From Desulfuromonadales bacterium (GTDB lineage Bacteria > Desulfobacterota > Desulfuromonadia > Desulfuromonadales > Syntrophotaleaceae): a stretch of DNA of 56,574 nucleotides. The stretch covers positions 1 to 56,574 of the forward strand of contig JASKKK010000014.1 of assembly GCA_030154185.1 (NCBI GenBank), given 5' to 3'. The stretch's first letter is position 1; the number at the start of each line of letters is the position of its first letter. The position numbers and the translations under genes are program-made. This document shows positions 9,034 through 17,204 of this stretch, piece by piece. Below the pieces are notes generated by a model. The model searched no databases, was not told the DNA's origin, and saw only the letters and a program-made list of their open reading frames with translations.

Positions 9034-10275
9034 CTAAAGCATGCCGATCACCGCGCCGGTCATGCAGGTCGCCAGGGTCCCGGCAAGGATCGATTTCAGT
9101 CCCAGACTGACGATTTCACCGCGGCGTTCCGGAACCATGGTGCCCATGCCGCCGATCATGATGCCCAGTGAGCCGAAGTTGGCGAATCCGCACAGCGCAT
9201 AAGCCATGATCAGTCGGCTGCGCGCGTCCAGAACTGTGGCCGGCAACTGCGCCATATCCAGATAAGCCAGCAACTCGTTGAGGATGACCTTCGTGCCCAG
9301 CAGGCTGCCGGCGGTAGTCGCTTCGTTCCAGGGAATGCCGATAAGCCAGGCAACGGGCGCCAGCAGCCACCCGAGCAGGCGTTGCAGAGTGAGGGCCTTG
9401 CCGCCCATGGCCGGCAGCAGAGCAAGCACCTCGTTGCCCAGGTGGACCAGCGCCACCAGCACGATGAGCATGGCGAGGATGTTCAGCCACAGCTTCAGCC
9501 CCTCGCCCGTGCCGCGGGTGATGGCATCCATGGCGCTGTCCGCTGATTCGAGCATGGCCAGGTCGCCGTCCGTCGGCGAACCTTCGGGTGGGACCATCAC
9601 CTGGGCAATCACGACGGCGGCCGGAGCGCTGATCAGGGAAGCGATGAGGATATGCCCCAGGGCGTCGGGAATCACGTTTTGCAGAAAGCCGGCGTACAGC
9701 ATCAGCATGGTACCGGCGATGGTGCTCATGCCGCAGGTCATGATGGTAAACAGTTCGCTGCGGCTGAGGGTTTTGAGGTAGGGGCGTATGAGCAGCGGAG
9801 CCTCGACCATGCCCACAAAGATGTTGGCCGCCGCGCCGACGGCCACCGCGCCGCCAATGGGCAACACCTTGCGCAAGAGCGTCGACATTCCTTTTACCAC
9901 CAGCGGCAGAATCCGCCAGTAGAAAAACAGCGCGGACAGGGCGCTCATGACCAGCACCAGCGGCAGGGAACGCAGCCCCAGAATAAACGAGCTGCCTGGA
10001 CCGGTTTCCGCAAAGGGCAAAGGCGCGCCGCCGAGATAGCCGAATACCAGCCCCGTGCCGGCGGCGGTGGCCCGGTCAAGGGCCAGAAACAGCTGATTGA
10101 GGGATAGAAAAAAACTGCGAAAGGCCGGCAATTTCAAAAGCAGCAACGCCAGCAGGATCTGTAGCGGAATCCCTGCCAGCAGGGTCTTGAACGGCAGACG
10201 GCGACGATTTTCGCTGCACAGCCAGGCGATTCCGGTCAGGGCCAGCAGCCCGAACAATCCACGTAAAACAAACAT
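9034..10275 (-). CDS. Concentrative nucleoside transporter (CNT) family protein
   Basis: Integral membrane protein of 413 residues with many hydrophobic segments. The CNT fold is recognisable from EAPLLIRPYLKTLSRSELFTIMTCGMSTIAG (HP1/TM4 region), VILNELLAYL, and ALCGFANFGSLGIMIGG. In the Vibrio cholerae CNT structure the ribose is held by Glu332, Asn368 and Ser371; the matching NE and NFGS residues are present. The base-contacting Gln154-Thr155 of that structure appears here as Met156-Val157, followed by the conserved Glu158. The substrate may therefore differ from uridine. The ATG has GAAGGGAA upstream. It lies 46 bases after the DUF445 gene on the same strand. Confidence 0.88.
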   Translation of the reverse strand: MFVLRGLFGLLALTGIAWLCSENRRRLPFKTLLAGIPLQILLALLLLKLPAFRSFFLSLNQLFLALDRATAAGTGLVFGYLGGAPLPFAETGPGSSFILGLRSLPLVLVMSALSALFFYWRILPLVVKGMSTLLRKVLPIGGAVAVGAAANIFVGMVEAPLLIRPYLKTLSRSELFTIMTCGMSTIAGTMLMLYAGFLQNVIPDALGHILIASLISAPAAVVIAQVMVPPEGSPTDGDLAMLESADSAMDAITRGTGEGLKLWLNILAMLIVLVALVHLGNEVLALLPAMGGKALTLQRLLGWLLAPVAWLIGIPWNEATTAGSLLGTKVILNELLAYLDMAQLPATVLDARSRLIMAYALCGFANFGSLGIMIGGMGTMVPERRGEIVSLGLKSILAGTLATCMTGAVIGML

Positions 10276-10321
10276 GCCAATTCCCTTCAGGTTGCCGCTT
10301 GGGTCCTACTTCTCCACTTCT

Positions 10322-11920
10322 TCAGAATCCGCTTATAACCAGCAGGTTTACGGTCCCTATGATGCCTCCCAGAAGGGCGCCGAACAGATTGATGTACTTG
10401 AACTGTTCCTGCATGATGCCGAGCAGCAGGCCCTCCACCTCCAGGATGTCGAGATTGTTGATTTTGTCCTCGACCATGCGGCTGATATCGAGGGAATCGA
10501 CCAGGGGCGGAACTTCCCGGCATAACAGCTGTACCAGTTGCGCATGGAGGCCGTCCTCCAATTCCTGCCGCACTTCGCTCGACAGGCGGGAGGAAAGACG
10601 CCCGAGAGGGCGCTCGAACAGCCAGTCCTCAACCATTTTGGCCAGTTCCGTATCGATTGCCGCCCGCGCAGCCGGTGAACAGAGGGCCTTGAGCAGACGA
10701 TCGTGGAAAGCCCGGCGGGCCATGGGGATGCCGCCGGGGGGGATCAGGTCCGTCAGCAGCGACCCCAGACTGCGCTGCCGCAGAGGGTCGAGTACGCGAT
10801 CGATCAAGCTTTGCAGACTTTTTCCGGCGGCGGCACTGCGCAGTCCGACCACCACCCGGGCGCGGACGAAACGGCGAACCCGGGCGATGCGTCCGTATGG
10901 CACGTTGGCCAGCAATTCCGCCGGCGACTTTTCCAGCAGCAGGTCGAGACGCTCGCGGATCACGGCGGCAATCCGCTGTCGGGTCTGCTCCTCGGCCAGA
11001 CATCGGCCGATTTCATCGCCGGCGCGATCGAGCAGGCCGGGCAGATATTCGGCGATTTTTTCAGGACTGAGAAACCCCGCAACCAGTCCTCCCATAAGCC
11101 CCAGGGATTCGGTGAAGCCGGCGATGGCCTCCTGGGCCCGAACCGCCAGGCGCTGTCGCACATCCGGGTCCTGCAGCAAGACCAGCAGGCGCTCCATCAA
11201 TGGCGGCAACTCCCCTTCGATCCAGCGTTCGATGCCGTCCACCAGGTCGCCCGGTATCAAATCGCGCAACGGTTGCGTCGAGTCGAGCAGCTGTTGCAGC
11301 TGCTCGTCCACCAGGCGGCCGGCCTGACGGCCGACCTTGTCGGATTGAAGCCAGGCGACGGCCTTATTCCGTACATGGCGTTCCAGGGCGGTACGCTGAA
11401 GGGTGCCCAGCAGACTGGCCGGTTCGCGGGCCAGCAGCGCCTCCTCCTTTTCCTGCAGCCAGTTGGTCAGACGGGTTTTGAAGGCCGGGGTCTCCAGGTA
11501 TTCGAACAGGGCCCGAACCGCTTTCCAGCGCAAGGTCTCGGTTAGTTCCCGGAAACGTTTTTGAAACTTTTCCGGCACCAGGTCACACAAGGGACCGAGT
11601 TCCCGGTCGAGCAGTCCACCGAGCTTACCCGCCACTGCCTGCCGCAATTCGAGCTGAAAACCCTCTCGTTGCAGGGCCCCGGCAACTTCGTCCGCCGTCA
11701 CCAGATGGCTGCCGACCATGTCGCCGATGCGGCGTGCCAGTTCTTCGCGTTTGGAGGGGATGATGCCAGGAGTCAGGGGAACCCGCAGACCAAAGATGCG
11801 CCAGGCCCGCAATGGCCTGAAAAGCATGCGGATGGCGATATAATTGGTAACGTACCCGATCATGGCCCCCAGCAGGGGCGGGGCCAGGTAGGGCAGGCTT
11901 TGAACGATCATTTCGGACAT
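10322..11920 (-). CDS. DUF445 family membrane protein
   Basis: Protein of 532 residues matching the DUF445 (YheB/YjiN) pattern. An N-terminal helix with PPLLGAMIGYVTNYIAIRMLFRPLRAWRI is the family hallmark. A long, mostly helical Arg/Leu/Glu-rich body follows, and a C-terminal helix ends in GALLGGIIGTVNLLVI. The function is unknown; the topology suggests two membrane anchors with a large soluble part. The ATG at 11920 has GAGG five bases upstream and is preferred to the GTG at 11926. It precedes the nucleoside transporter, probably in one transcript. Confidence 0.85.
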   Translation of the reverse strand: MSEMIVQSLPYLAPPLLGAMIGYVTNYIAIRMLFRPLRAWRIFGLRVPLTPGIIPSKREELARRIGDMVGSHLVTADEVAGALQREGFQLELRQAVAGKLGGLLDRELGPLCDLVPEKFQKRFRELTETLRWKAVRALFEYLETPAFKTRLTNWLQEKEEALLAREPASLLGTLQRTALERHVRNKAVAWLQSDKVGRQAGRLVDEQLQQLLDSTQPLRDLIPGDLVDGIERWIEGELPPLMERLLVLLQDPDVRQRLAVRAQEAIAGFTESLGLMGGLVAGFLSPEKIAEYLPGLLDRAGDEIGRCLAEEQTRQRIAAVIRERLDLLLEKSPAELLANVPYGRIARVRRFVRARVVVGLRSAAAGKSLQSLIDRVLDPLRQRSLGSLLTDLIPPGGIPMARRAFHDRLLKALCSPAARAAIDTELAKMVEDWLFERPLGRLSSRLSSEVRQELEDGLHAQLVQLLCREVPPLVDSLDISRMVEDKINNLDILEVEGLLLGIMQEQFKYINLFGALLGGIIGTVNLLVISGF

Positions 11921-12126
11921 GAGCACCTCGCGCTGAATCAGGATGGTTGCGGCGCCGGTGGCCGGGACGCTATCATAACGACAATACCATGACCGCGCAA
12001 GCGGTATAAGCTGCTCGATTTGTTATAATTTTCAGGTCCGAGGACAGAGAGCAAGAGGCCTCTGTCTTATTAGGCCTATAGGACATATGGAGCGTATAGA
12101 AACAAAACCCCAGCTACGGATGACCG

Positions 12127-12654
12127 ATGATGGAAGATCAAACACTGGACGATCAAACACGAAGCAAGCTGATTACACCCGCGGAGACCGGCCTTTGCAT
12201 CCGCGAAATGACCATCGATGATCTGCCCGAGGTGTTTCACATCGGCGAGGCGGTTTTCACCGCGGAATTTTCGCCGACTCTCTACCGCACCTGGGACGAG
12301 TACGAAATCACCACCCTGTTCAATTCCGACAACGAACTGTGCCTGGTCGCCGAACTCGATGCGAGGATCGTCGGCTTCGCCCTTGGTACCACGGTGGAAA
12401 AGCAGCGCGGCCCCTGGAAGTACGGTTACCTGGTGTGGCTCGGCGTAAAGCCGACGGTGCAGAAAGCCAAGGTCGGTCAGGGGCTGTTCCGGGAGCTGCG
12501 GCGTCGCATGCAGGACCAGGGGGTGCGCATGATCATCGTCGACACCGCCGCCGACAATGAGCCGGCGATCAACTTTTTCCGCAAACAGGGATTCGGTAAC
12601 CCGCGCCAGCATGTTTATTTGAGTCTCAATCTGACCCGCTCGCGCAAAAAATAG
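12127..12654 (+). CDS. GNAT family N-acetyltransferase
   Basis: Acetyl-CoA-dependent transferase of 175 residues. After a short N-terminal extension the domain starts at CIREMTIDDLPEVFHIGEAVF. Beta-4 and the CoA loop follow (VWLGVKPTVQKAKVGQGLFREL, a diverged Q/RxxGxG/A), then the C-terminal NEPAINFFRKQGFGNPRQHVYLSL. Resemblance to RimI-type enzymes is general and the substrate is unknown. The stop is one base before the ATG of the following peptidase gene, so the two are probably cotranslated. Confidence 0.85.
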   Translation: MMEDQTLDDQTRSKLITPAETGLCIREMTIDDLPEVFHIGEAVFTAEFSPTLYRTWDEYEITTLFNSDNELCLVAELDARIVGFALGTTVEKQRGPWKYGYLVWLGVKPTVQKAKVGQGLFRELRRRMQDQGVRMIIVDTAADNEPAINFFRKQGFGNPRQHVYLSLNLTRSRKK

Positions 12655-12655
12655 G

Positions 12656-13810
12656 ATGGCCATGCTGACACATTGGGATTCATTGCGCAGCTGTCTGCGC
12701 CGCGACCGTCTGCACCGTCTGCTGTGGGAGATGGTGGATATCTATTCCCCATCGGGCAAAGAGGAGGATATCCAGCTGTTTCTCGAAGAGACCCTGTATC
12801 AGGCGGGTCTCGAAGTGTACCGCGAGAACCTTGACGAAACCCGTTTCAATCTGCGTTGCGTCATGGGCGAGGGCGAGCCCGATTTTTATATGGTCGGGCA
12901 TGTCGATACGGTGGCTGACTGGGAACTTCTGGAAATGGGACCGCGTCAGCAGGGCGGTATTCTCTACGGGCTCGGCAGCGCCGACATGAAGGCGGGCTGC
13001 GCTGCCATGGTGGAGACGTTTCTCACCCTGGCCGAAAATCTGCGACCGGAAGCACGTCCTTCGGTGGGGCTTCTGCTGGTGGTGGGGGAGGAGGAAGACG
13101 GCGCCGGCAGCCTGGCGTTTCTTGCTGAACGCCGCCCGGCCTGGGTGGTGATCGGTGAGCCGACCGGTTTGCAGGCCTGCTGTGCCCACTACGGCTATGT
13201 GGAGGTGATGCTGACCACCAGCGGGCGGCGCAGCCATACGTCCATGCCCGAGCACGGCCATAATGCGGTGGAATCGATGTTGCGCGTGTTGCTGTATCTG
13301 GGGCGTCTGCCGCTGCTGCGCAAACCCGACAGCGGCCTGGTCTATTCCATCCGCGAAATGAATTCGTCCCAGGCCGGTTTCGTCGTACCCGACCGCTGCG
13401 AAACCTGGATCGACCTGCACCTTGCGCCGCCCCTCGACCTCGATCAGACGATTGCCGCCCTGCGCCGGCGCCTGACCACCGCCGGGCGCCATATTCCGGG
13501 GCTCGAACTGGAGGTCGAGATCCCCTGGGCGAGTCGCAGCTACGACCTCGGCAGCGACCACTGGCCCGGACACACCCTGGCAACTCTCTATCCCCGCCTG
13601 CAGCGGCCCCTGGCTTTTACGGCGTTCCGGTCCCATTCCGACGGCAACCTGTTCTACGAAAAAGGCAGCAGCCCGCTGCTGCTGGGGCCCGGTTCGCTGG
13701 AGACCGCCCACACCTGGGACGAGCAGGTTTCCCTTGAGGAAGTGGATCTGGCCGCCGCCATCTACCTTGGCCTGTGTCTGGCCGCCCCCACCTCCATGCA
13801 TCCGGAATGA
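12656..13810 (+). CDS. M20 family metallopeptidase (ArgE/DapE/CPG2 type)
   Basis: Zinc-dependent amidohydrolase of 384 residues. Metal-site motifs are in order: GHVDTV (His), GSADMKAG (bridging Asp), GEEEDGAGS (catalytic Glu and ligand Glu), IGEPT (ligand Glu), and near the C-terminus GPGSLETAHTWDEQV (last ligand His). A dimerisation domain with SGRRSHTSMPEHGHNAVESM sits in the middle. The family includes ArgE, DapE and N-acyl amino-acid hydrolases; the substrate cannot be chosen from sequence. It follows a GNAT gene by one base, so an acetylation/deacetylation pair is possible. A second in-frame ATG lies at 12662. Confidence 0.88.
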   Translation: MAMLTHWDSLRSCLRRDRLHRLLWEMVDIYSPSGKEEDIQLFLEETLYQAGLEVYRENLDETRFNLRCVMGEGEPDFYMVGHVDTVADWELLEMGPRQQGGILYGLGSADMKAGCAAMVETFLTLAENLRPEARPSVGLLLVVGEEEDGAGSLAFLAERRPAWVVIGEPTGLQACCAHYGYVEVMLTTSGRRSHTSMPEHGHNAVESMLRVLLYLGRLPLLRKPDSGLVYSIREMNSSQAGFVVPDRCETWIDLHLAPPLDLDQTIAALRRRLTTAGRHIPGLELEVEIPWASRSYDLGSDHWPGHTLATLYPRLQRPLAFTAFRSHSDGNLFYEKGSSPLLLGPGSLETAHTWDEQVSLEEVDLAAAIYLGLCLAAPTSMHPE

Positions 13811-13835
13811 CCCTGTGAAAAGAAGAGAACCATCG

Positions 13836-13869
13836 ACAACGCCCTTTCCGGGACCGGAAAGGGCGTTGT
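13836..13869. terminator. Strong hairpin between convergent genes
   Basis: A 16-bp inverted repeat (acaacgccctttccgg / ccggaaagggcgttgt) with a 2-base spacer lies between the peptidase (plus) and the nucleotidyltransferase (minus), which converge. There is no long T-run on either strand. It is a plausible bidirectional terminator. Confidence 0.6.
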
Positions 13870-13902
13870 TCGGGATTCGGGGACAAAAGGGACGGAAAAA
13901 GC

Positions 13903-14898
13903 TCAGCTGTCCATTTCGATCAGGGAGTCGTCACCGATGTTCATGCGTCGCGGCGAACCGGCCAGGCGTACGCCGCAGCCGAGAATGCTGAAACGCAGAT
14001 TGGCGTCCTTGACCTGACAGTCGGCGTTGACGATGGAGTCGCGCACGATGCTGGCCTCGACGGTCGTACCGGTCGCCAGGGACACGTTGGGGCCGATGAT
14101 GCTGCCGCGTACAGTGACCCCGTCGGCAATATGGACCGGCGGGATGACGACCGTGTCGATGAGGTCTCCTTTGCAGGTATGGCGTTCTTCCAGCAGGTAG
14201 CGGTTGGTTTCGAGGAGGGTTTCCGGCTTGCCGCAATCGAGCCAGGCATCGATTTCCGGTGCGCGGAAGCGCATCCCGTCCTTGACCATGCGCATGAAGA
14301 CCGACGGCAGGTAGAATTCCCCTTTGACCGTGTCGCCGGCCTGAATGGTCTCGTCGAGATACTGCATGAAGCGGCCGGCGTTTTTGAGATAGTAGAGGCC
14401 GACCTGGGCCAGACGCGAAACCGGCGTGTCGGGTTTTTCCACCATGTCGATGATGATGCCGTTGCGGATAACGTTGACCCCGAATCGCTGGTAATCCTCG
14501 ACTTCTTTCGAATATATCAGGCCGTCGCAGTCGGCGCACAATTCGGGAATGCGGGTCAGGTCGGTGACGAAGATGGTGTCGTTGAACACCACCAGCACGT
14601 CGTCCCCTTCCTCGATGCGAGGCGCGGCCAGGGACACGGCATGGGCCGGGCCGAGCCGGTCCTTCTGCACGATGTAGCTGCAGTTCAGCTCGGGAAAACA
14701 GCGTGTCATGAAGGCTTCGATCTGCTGGCCGTTTTCGTCGGTGATAAAGACGAGCTCGTCGGCGTCCAGCACCTTGAGGCGTTCGATGATATGTTCCAGT
14801 ACCGTTTTGCCTGCCACCTGCACCAGGGATTTGGCACGCGTATGGGTGTGGGGGCGCAGTCGCGTGCCCTTGCCCGCAACCGGCAGAATGATTTTCAT
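13903..14898 (-). CDS. Sugar-phosphate nucleotidyltransferase
   Basis: NTP-transferase of 331 residues that makes an NDP-sugar from a sugar 1-phosphate. The N-terminal GT-A-like domain starts with the signature GKGTRLRPHTHTRAKSLVQV. The metal/substrate region FNDTIFVTD and EKPDTPVSRLAQVGLYYLKN match the glucose-1-phosphate thymidylyl/uridylyltransferase group. The C-terminal quarter (IADGVTVRGSIIGPNVSLATGTTVEASIV) is a left-handed beta-helix hexapeptide repeat, as in archaeal-type bifunctional enzymes. The ATG has GGAGG upstream. The exact nucleotide and sugar are unknown; a role in surface polysaccharide is inferred. Confidence 0.88.
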   Translation of the reverse strand: MKIILPVAGKGTRLRPHTHTRAKSLVQVAGKTVLEHIIERLKVLDADELVFITDENGQQIEAFMTRCFPELNCSYIVQKDRLGPAHAVSLAAPRIEEGDDVLVVFNDTIFVTDLTRIPELCADCDGLIYSKEVEDYQRFGVNVIRNGIIIDMVEKPDTPVSRLAQVGLYYLKNAGRFMQYLDETIQAGDTVKGEFYLPSVFMRMVKDGMRFRAPEIDAWLDCGKPETLLETNRYLLEERHTCKGDLIDTVVIPPVHIADGVTVRGSIIGPNVSLATGTTVEASIVRDSIVNADCQVKDANLRFSILGCGVRLAGSPRRMNIGDDSLIEMDS

Positions 14899-15053
14899 GC
14901 CATCCTCCGTGAATATGAAGTCTTGTCAGAACCGGCCCGTTTCCGGTAGCATGGGCCCGCTGTCGTGGCAAGACTATAACCGCAATATCGCCCTTGGGCA
15001 AGTTTTCCCATGAGCTCCGCCACATTCGGGGCGTTTATCCCTAAGGAATCACC

Positions 15054-15944
15054 ATGAAGGATCATCTCGTTCGTGTCGCCACCAAAGACGGTACCCTGCG
15101 TGCCACCGCCGCCGTCACCACCGAACTGGTCGATGCCATCTGTCGCCGGCAGGGCACCGATCCCACCGCCAGCGTCGCTCTCGGCCGTCTCGTTACCGGC
15201 GCCGCTCTCATGGGCAGTCTGCTCAAGGGCGATCAGCGCCTGGCACTGATGGTTGAAGGCAATGGGCCGCTGCAGAAGCTGCATGCCGAGACCGACGCCC
15301 AGGGTCGGGTGCGCGGCTCGGTCAAGGTGCCGGTATCCGGCATCGCCCCTGGCGAAAAAGGTTTCGACGTGCCGGCTGCCGTCGGTCGCGCCGGATTCCT
15401 GCATGTTATAAAGGATCTCGGCCTCAAGGAGCCTTATCGCGGCATGGTTCAGCTTTACAGCAGCGAGATCGCCGAAGATCTCGCCTATTATCTGACCTCC
15501 TCCGAACAGGTTCCGTCCACCGTGGCTCTGGGTGTTTACCTGGAAAACGACGGCCGGGTCTCCGCCGCCGGCGGGTTGCTGGTTCAGGCCCTCCCCGAAG
15601 GCCAAGAAGCCCTCATCTCTGTGCTCGAAAAGCGGCTGATTGACCTGCCGCCGGTGACTACGCTGCTGCGCGACGGCAAAGGGCCGGTGCAGCTCCTCGA
15701 GGCGCTGTTCAGCGGCATCCCTCTCGGGCGTAGCGAAGAGACGCCGCTGGTTTTCCGCTGCACCTGCAGCCGCAGCCAGGTGCTGGCCATGCTCAAAAGC
15801 CTCGGCAAGGAAGAGCTGCAGGAGATGGCCGCCAAGGACGAGGACACCGGCGTTATCTGCGAATTCTGCAAGGAGCACTACAGTTTCAGCCAGGATGAAA
15901 TCAAAGCCCTGATCACCCCGGTTGGAAACACCGAGACCCCATGA
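15054..15944 (+). CDS. hslO: Redox-regulated chaperone Hsp33
   Basis: Cytosolic holdase of 296 residues, activated by oxidative unfolding. The N-terminal domain has the Hsp33 pattern (SVALGRLVTGAALMGSLLKGDQRLALMVEGNGPLQKL and SSEQVPSTVALGVY). The C-terminal zinc switch has Cys236-x-Cys238 (FRCTCS) and Cys269-x2-Cys272 (CEFC), so all four redox cysteines are present. Its stop overlaps the start of selU as ATGA, coupling an oxidative-stress chaperone to tRNA modification. Confidence 0.97.
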   Translation: MKDHLVRVATKDGTLRATAAVTTELVDAICRRQGTDPTASVALGRLVTGAALMGSLLKGDQRLALMVEGNGPLQKLHAETDAQGRVRGSVKVPVSGIAPGEKGFDVPAAVGRAGFLHVIKDLGLKEPYRGMVQLYSSEIAEDLAYYLTSSEQVPSTVALGVYLENDGRVSAAGGLLVQALPEGQEALISVLEKRLIDLPPVTTLLRDGKGPVQLLEALFSGIPLGRSEETPLVFRCTCSRSQVLAMLKSLGKEELQEMAAKDEDTGVICEFCKEHYSFSQDEIKALITPVGNTETP

Positions 15945-16969
15945 GCTTCCGTTTTTTAACTCCCGATACCTTTCTGCAACAGGCAGGACAATACCCGGTA
16001 TTCGATGTCCGCTCTCCCTCCGAATACCGGAAGGGGCATATTCCCGGTGCCTGCAGTCTGCCGTTGCTTTCCGACGCCGAACGGCGGGAGGTCGGTATCC
16101 TGTACAAACATCAGGGGCGTGAGTCCGCCGTCATGCGCGGGCTGGAGATCGTCGGGCCGCGGCTGACCGATTATATCGTCAAAGTCCGCGATTTTACCGA
16201 CTCCAAGCAGATCCTGGTGCATTGCTGGCGCGGCGGCCAGCGCAGCGAGTCGCTGGCCTGGCTCCTGAGCACGGTGGGATACCGGGTCGGCATACTCAAA
16301 GGCGGCTACAAGGCTTATCGCAAGCACGTGCTGGCCGCCTTCGAGAATCCCCTTCACCTGCTGGTGCTCGGCGGCATGACGGGCAGCGGCAAGACCGAAA
16401 TCCTGCACAACCTGCAGCGCCGCAGGCAGCAGATCCTCGATCTCGAAGGGCTGGCCCACCATAAGGGATCGGCTTTCGGGGCCGTCGAAACGGTCGAACA
16501 GCCGACCCCGGAACAGTTCGAAAACGACCTCTTCGACGATTTGCGGGTTCTGGATGCGGAGCTGCCGATCTGGGTCGAGGACGAAAGCCGCCGCATCGGC
16601 CGCGTCAGCATCCCCGAAGGGATGTTCAGGCAGATGCGCACGGCGCCGGTGCTGCGTGTCTACGTGCCGCGCGAGGTGCGGGTGGAGCGCCTGTGCAGCG
16701 ACTATGGCGCGGTGCCGCCGGAAAAACTCTGCAGGGCGGTACAGGCCATCAGCAAGCGTCTCGGCGGAGAACGGACCCGACTCGCCCTGCAGGCCATCGC
16801 CGACGGCGATTATGCCACCGCCACCCACGCGGTGCTCGATTATTACGACAAGACCTACCTGTACGGGTTGTCCAAGCGCGCTCCGGATAGCATCATCGAC
16901 CTCGACCCCACCCCCGAATCGCCCTGCGCCACCGCCGGGGCGCTGATCGAAAGGGCGGAAAAGCTTTAA
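15941..16969 (+). CDS. selU: tRNA 2-selenouridine synthase
   Basis: Enzyme (also called MnmH or YbbB) of 342 residues that replaces sulfur with selenium at the wobble 2-thiouridine of tRNA(Lys/Glu/Gln), using selenophosphate through a geranylated intermediate. The N-terminal rhodanese domain carries the catalytic Cys95 in HCWRGGQRSES. A P-loop domain follows (GGMTGSGKT, residues 144-152), with WVEDESRRIG typical of the family. The overlap with hslO is ATGA. It implies that the host makes selenophosphate (selD), which is not in the window. Confidence 0.95.
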   Translation: MSFRFLTPDTFLQQAGQYPVFDVRSPSEYRKGHIPGACSLPLLSDAERREVGILYKHQGRESAVMRGLEIVGPRLTDYIVKVRDFTDSKQILVHCWRGGQRSESLAWLLSTVGYRVGILKGGYKAYRKHVLAAFENPLHLLVLGGMTGSGKTEILHNLQRRRQQILDLEGLAHHKGSAFGAVETVEQPTPEQFENDLFDDLRVLDAELPIWVEDESRRIGRVSIPEGMFRQMRTAPVLRVYVPREVRVERLCSDYGAVPPEKLCRAVQAISKRLGGERTRLALQAIADGDYATATHAVLDYYDKTYLYGLSKRAPDSIIDLDPTPESPCATAGALIERAEKL

Positions 16970-16979
16970 GTCCAGTCAT

Positions 16980-17058
16980 TTGTCACTTGTCACTTGTCGC
17001 TTGGTCATTTTAGTTTTAGCCTTTTCTCAGCCCTCAGCCCTCAGCCCTCAGCCCTCAG
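16980..17058. repeat. Heptanucleotide tandem repeats, two different units
   Basis: Two arrays with 7-bp periods lie in the 235-bp spacer after selU: ttgtcac, ttgtcac, ttgtcgc and ttggtca at 16980-17007, and ccctcag in four perfect copies at 17031-17058, preceded by ctcag. They have the same period as the arrays at 1231-1320 but unrelated units. Confidence 0.85.
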
Positions 17059-17204
17059 CACTTCAAATCCGACACCGCGGGCTCTCTGCCTTTGGTCGCG
17101 GGCCCTGGGCCTGCATTAAATCAGTGGCCGATCGGCAGTATCTATGTCATTATTTATGAATCGTTCATCGTATGTAATTCCCGGATTGCGTCAGGAGGAA
17201 CGAA

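Noticed and set aside
16980-17058. CRISPR-like array
   Set aside because: Units are 7 bp with no spacers, so these are simple tandem repeats.
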